The notes below the pieces were generated by a model, which saw only the letters and a program-made list of their open reading frames with translations, was not told the origin of the DNA and made no database searches. A DNA stretch of 64,000 nucleotides, from assembly GCA_027575805.1 (NCBI GenBank), contig JANBPU010000032.1, positions 1 to 64,000 on the forward strand, given 5' to 3'. Shown piece by piece: positions 63,382-64,000 of this stretch; within the stretch, counting starts at the first letter, position 1; each line of letters starts with the position of its first letter. The DNA is from Mycoemilia scoparia (lineage: Eukaryota > Kickxellomycota > Kickxellomycetes > Kickxellales > Kickxellaceae). The translations under genes were made by a program, and so were the position numbers.

Positions 63382-64000
63382 CAAGCAAACAGATGGATGC
63401 CAACTACAACGATGATGAGGAACGGCAGAAAGAGGGGCTCTACGGTTATTACAGTACCCTAAATAATACCTCATTGCAGCTCTTCGGCGTTCATCCGAGG
63501 ATTTCCCGTCTATCCGAACATCTTGTAGGGTAATTGGCGATTTGTTGCAACCAGCACATGAAAACTAGAACTAATGGTCCACTCTTTTCCCTCTCATACA
63601 GTATTAGTCATTGTTTTTGTCCCTCTATTTATTCAATGGTATTCATTTAGGTTGAATGGCCAAGTATTACTCCTCATAATAATAAATTTTACTATAAAAA
63701 GTTCATTATAATATTATTAACCTCATTTTATATCCCTCTTGCTATTGAACAATCGTTGAAGTATGTTATTGGCTTCAGGTCCATTACTTCCTATTCGCTG
63801 GCTTTGTTTTTACCCAGATGTCTATGGTTTGATTTGTCAAACACTTGTTTATCCATTTTATTGAATAATTCACAATTTTATGGCCTGTGCAACAATTTGT
63901 TGGATCTAAACAAAGATCTCTCTTTGCCCATGAGGTCTAATTTAAAACAAAATCTTGGCGGCAGATCTGATGCCAAGTTCCTTTGTTCGTATGTATAAAA
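63382..64000. other. Right-edge AT-rich DNA
   Basis: 620 bp, strongly AT-rich after 63600. An 80-codon plus-strand frame (63756-63998) and scattered minus-strand fragments show no recognisable domain. Cut by the window edge. Confidence 0.4.

Noticed and set aside
63756..64000. Fragments faintly reminiscent of a LINE-type reverse transcriptase C-terminus on the minus strand
   Set aside because: The likeness needs frame changes and is only a few residues long; not supportable.

Overview
The window is nuclear DNA of a fungus, probably an early-diverging lineage; I lean towards Kickxellomycotina or a nearby zygomycete-grade group, which is an inference from gene content only. Reasons: short spliceosomal introns (about 90-190 bp) with GT..AG ends; fungus-typical families (an Ecl1/LSRF-type zinc protein, an Fmp27 with GFWDK- and WPPW-like motifs, Avt-type transporter, Msp1, Zim17); and several genes that budding yeast lacks but animals keep (Skd3/CLPB, Acinus, TMEM243, UXT, HDAC8-like deacetylase). 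Intergenic DNA is AT-rich with simple repeats.

Layout. 1-1.5 kb: the 5' end of a Ty1/copia LTR retrotransposon on the minus strand, running off the left edge. 2-7 kb: an ER-type J-protein (minus) divergent from the mitochondrial AAA extractase MSP1 (plus; three exons including a 34-bp first exon), then a 68-residue free-standing biotin/lipoyl-attachment-like protein. 7.4-15.5 kb: a three-exon gene for a 2615-residue protein with FHA domain, Ki-67/Repo-Man-type PP1-binding motif, fourteen KTP-type repeats and a C-terminal AT-hook region, i.e. the architecture of Ki-67. 16.3-17.6 kb: Ecl1-like zinc protein, followed upstream by 3.6 kb without genes that holds two small inverted-repeat elements. 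21.2-35.4 kb: an intronless 14-kb ORF for a giant Fmp27/BLTP2 bridge-like lipid transfer protein.

36.4-51.3 kb is a dense block of small, intron-containing housekeeping genes: PET117 (cytochrome oxidase assembly), Acinus (ASAP complex), an HD-domain phosphohydrolase, ZIM17 divergent from CLPB/Skd3 (both mitochondrial chaperone functions), TMEM243, UXT, then TMA46 convergent with its known binding partner RBG1, and an HDAC8/Hos1-like deacetylase with a 101-bp inverted-repeat element in its second intron. 52-56.4 kb: a vacuolar amino-acid transporter (plus) and a Cdc7-like kinase with an altered catalytic loop (minus). 56.4-64 kb: mostly intergenic, with one unrecognised basic low-complexity protein and a possible small membrane protein.

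The most notable items are the Ki-67-like protein, the adjacency of genes whose products work together or in the same compartment (RBG1/TMA46; ZIM17/CLPB; J-protein/MSP1), the free-standing BLAP-like protein and the TIR mini-element family. All gene models come from reading splice sites by eye; no searches were run.
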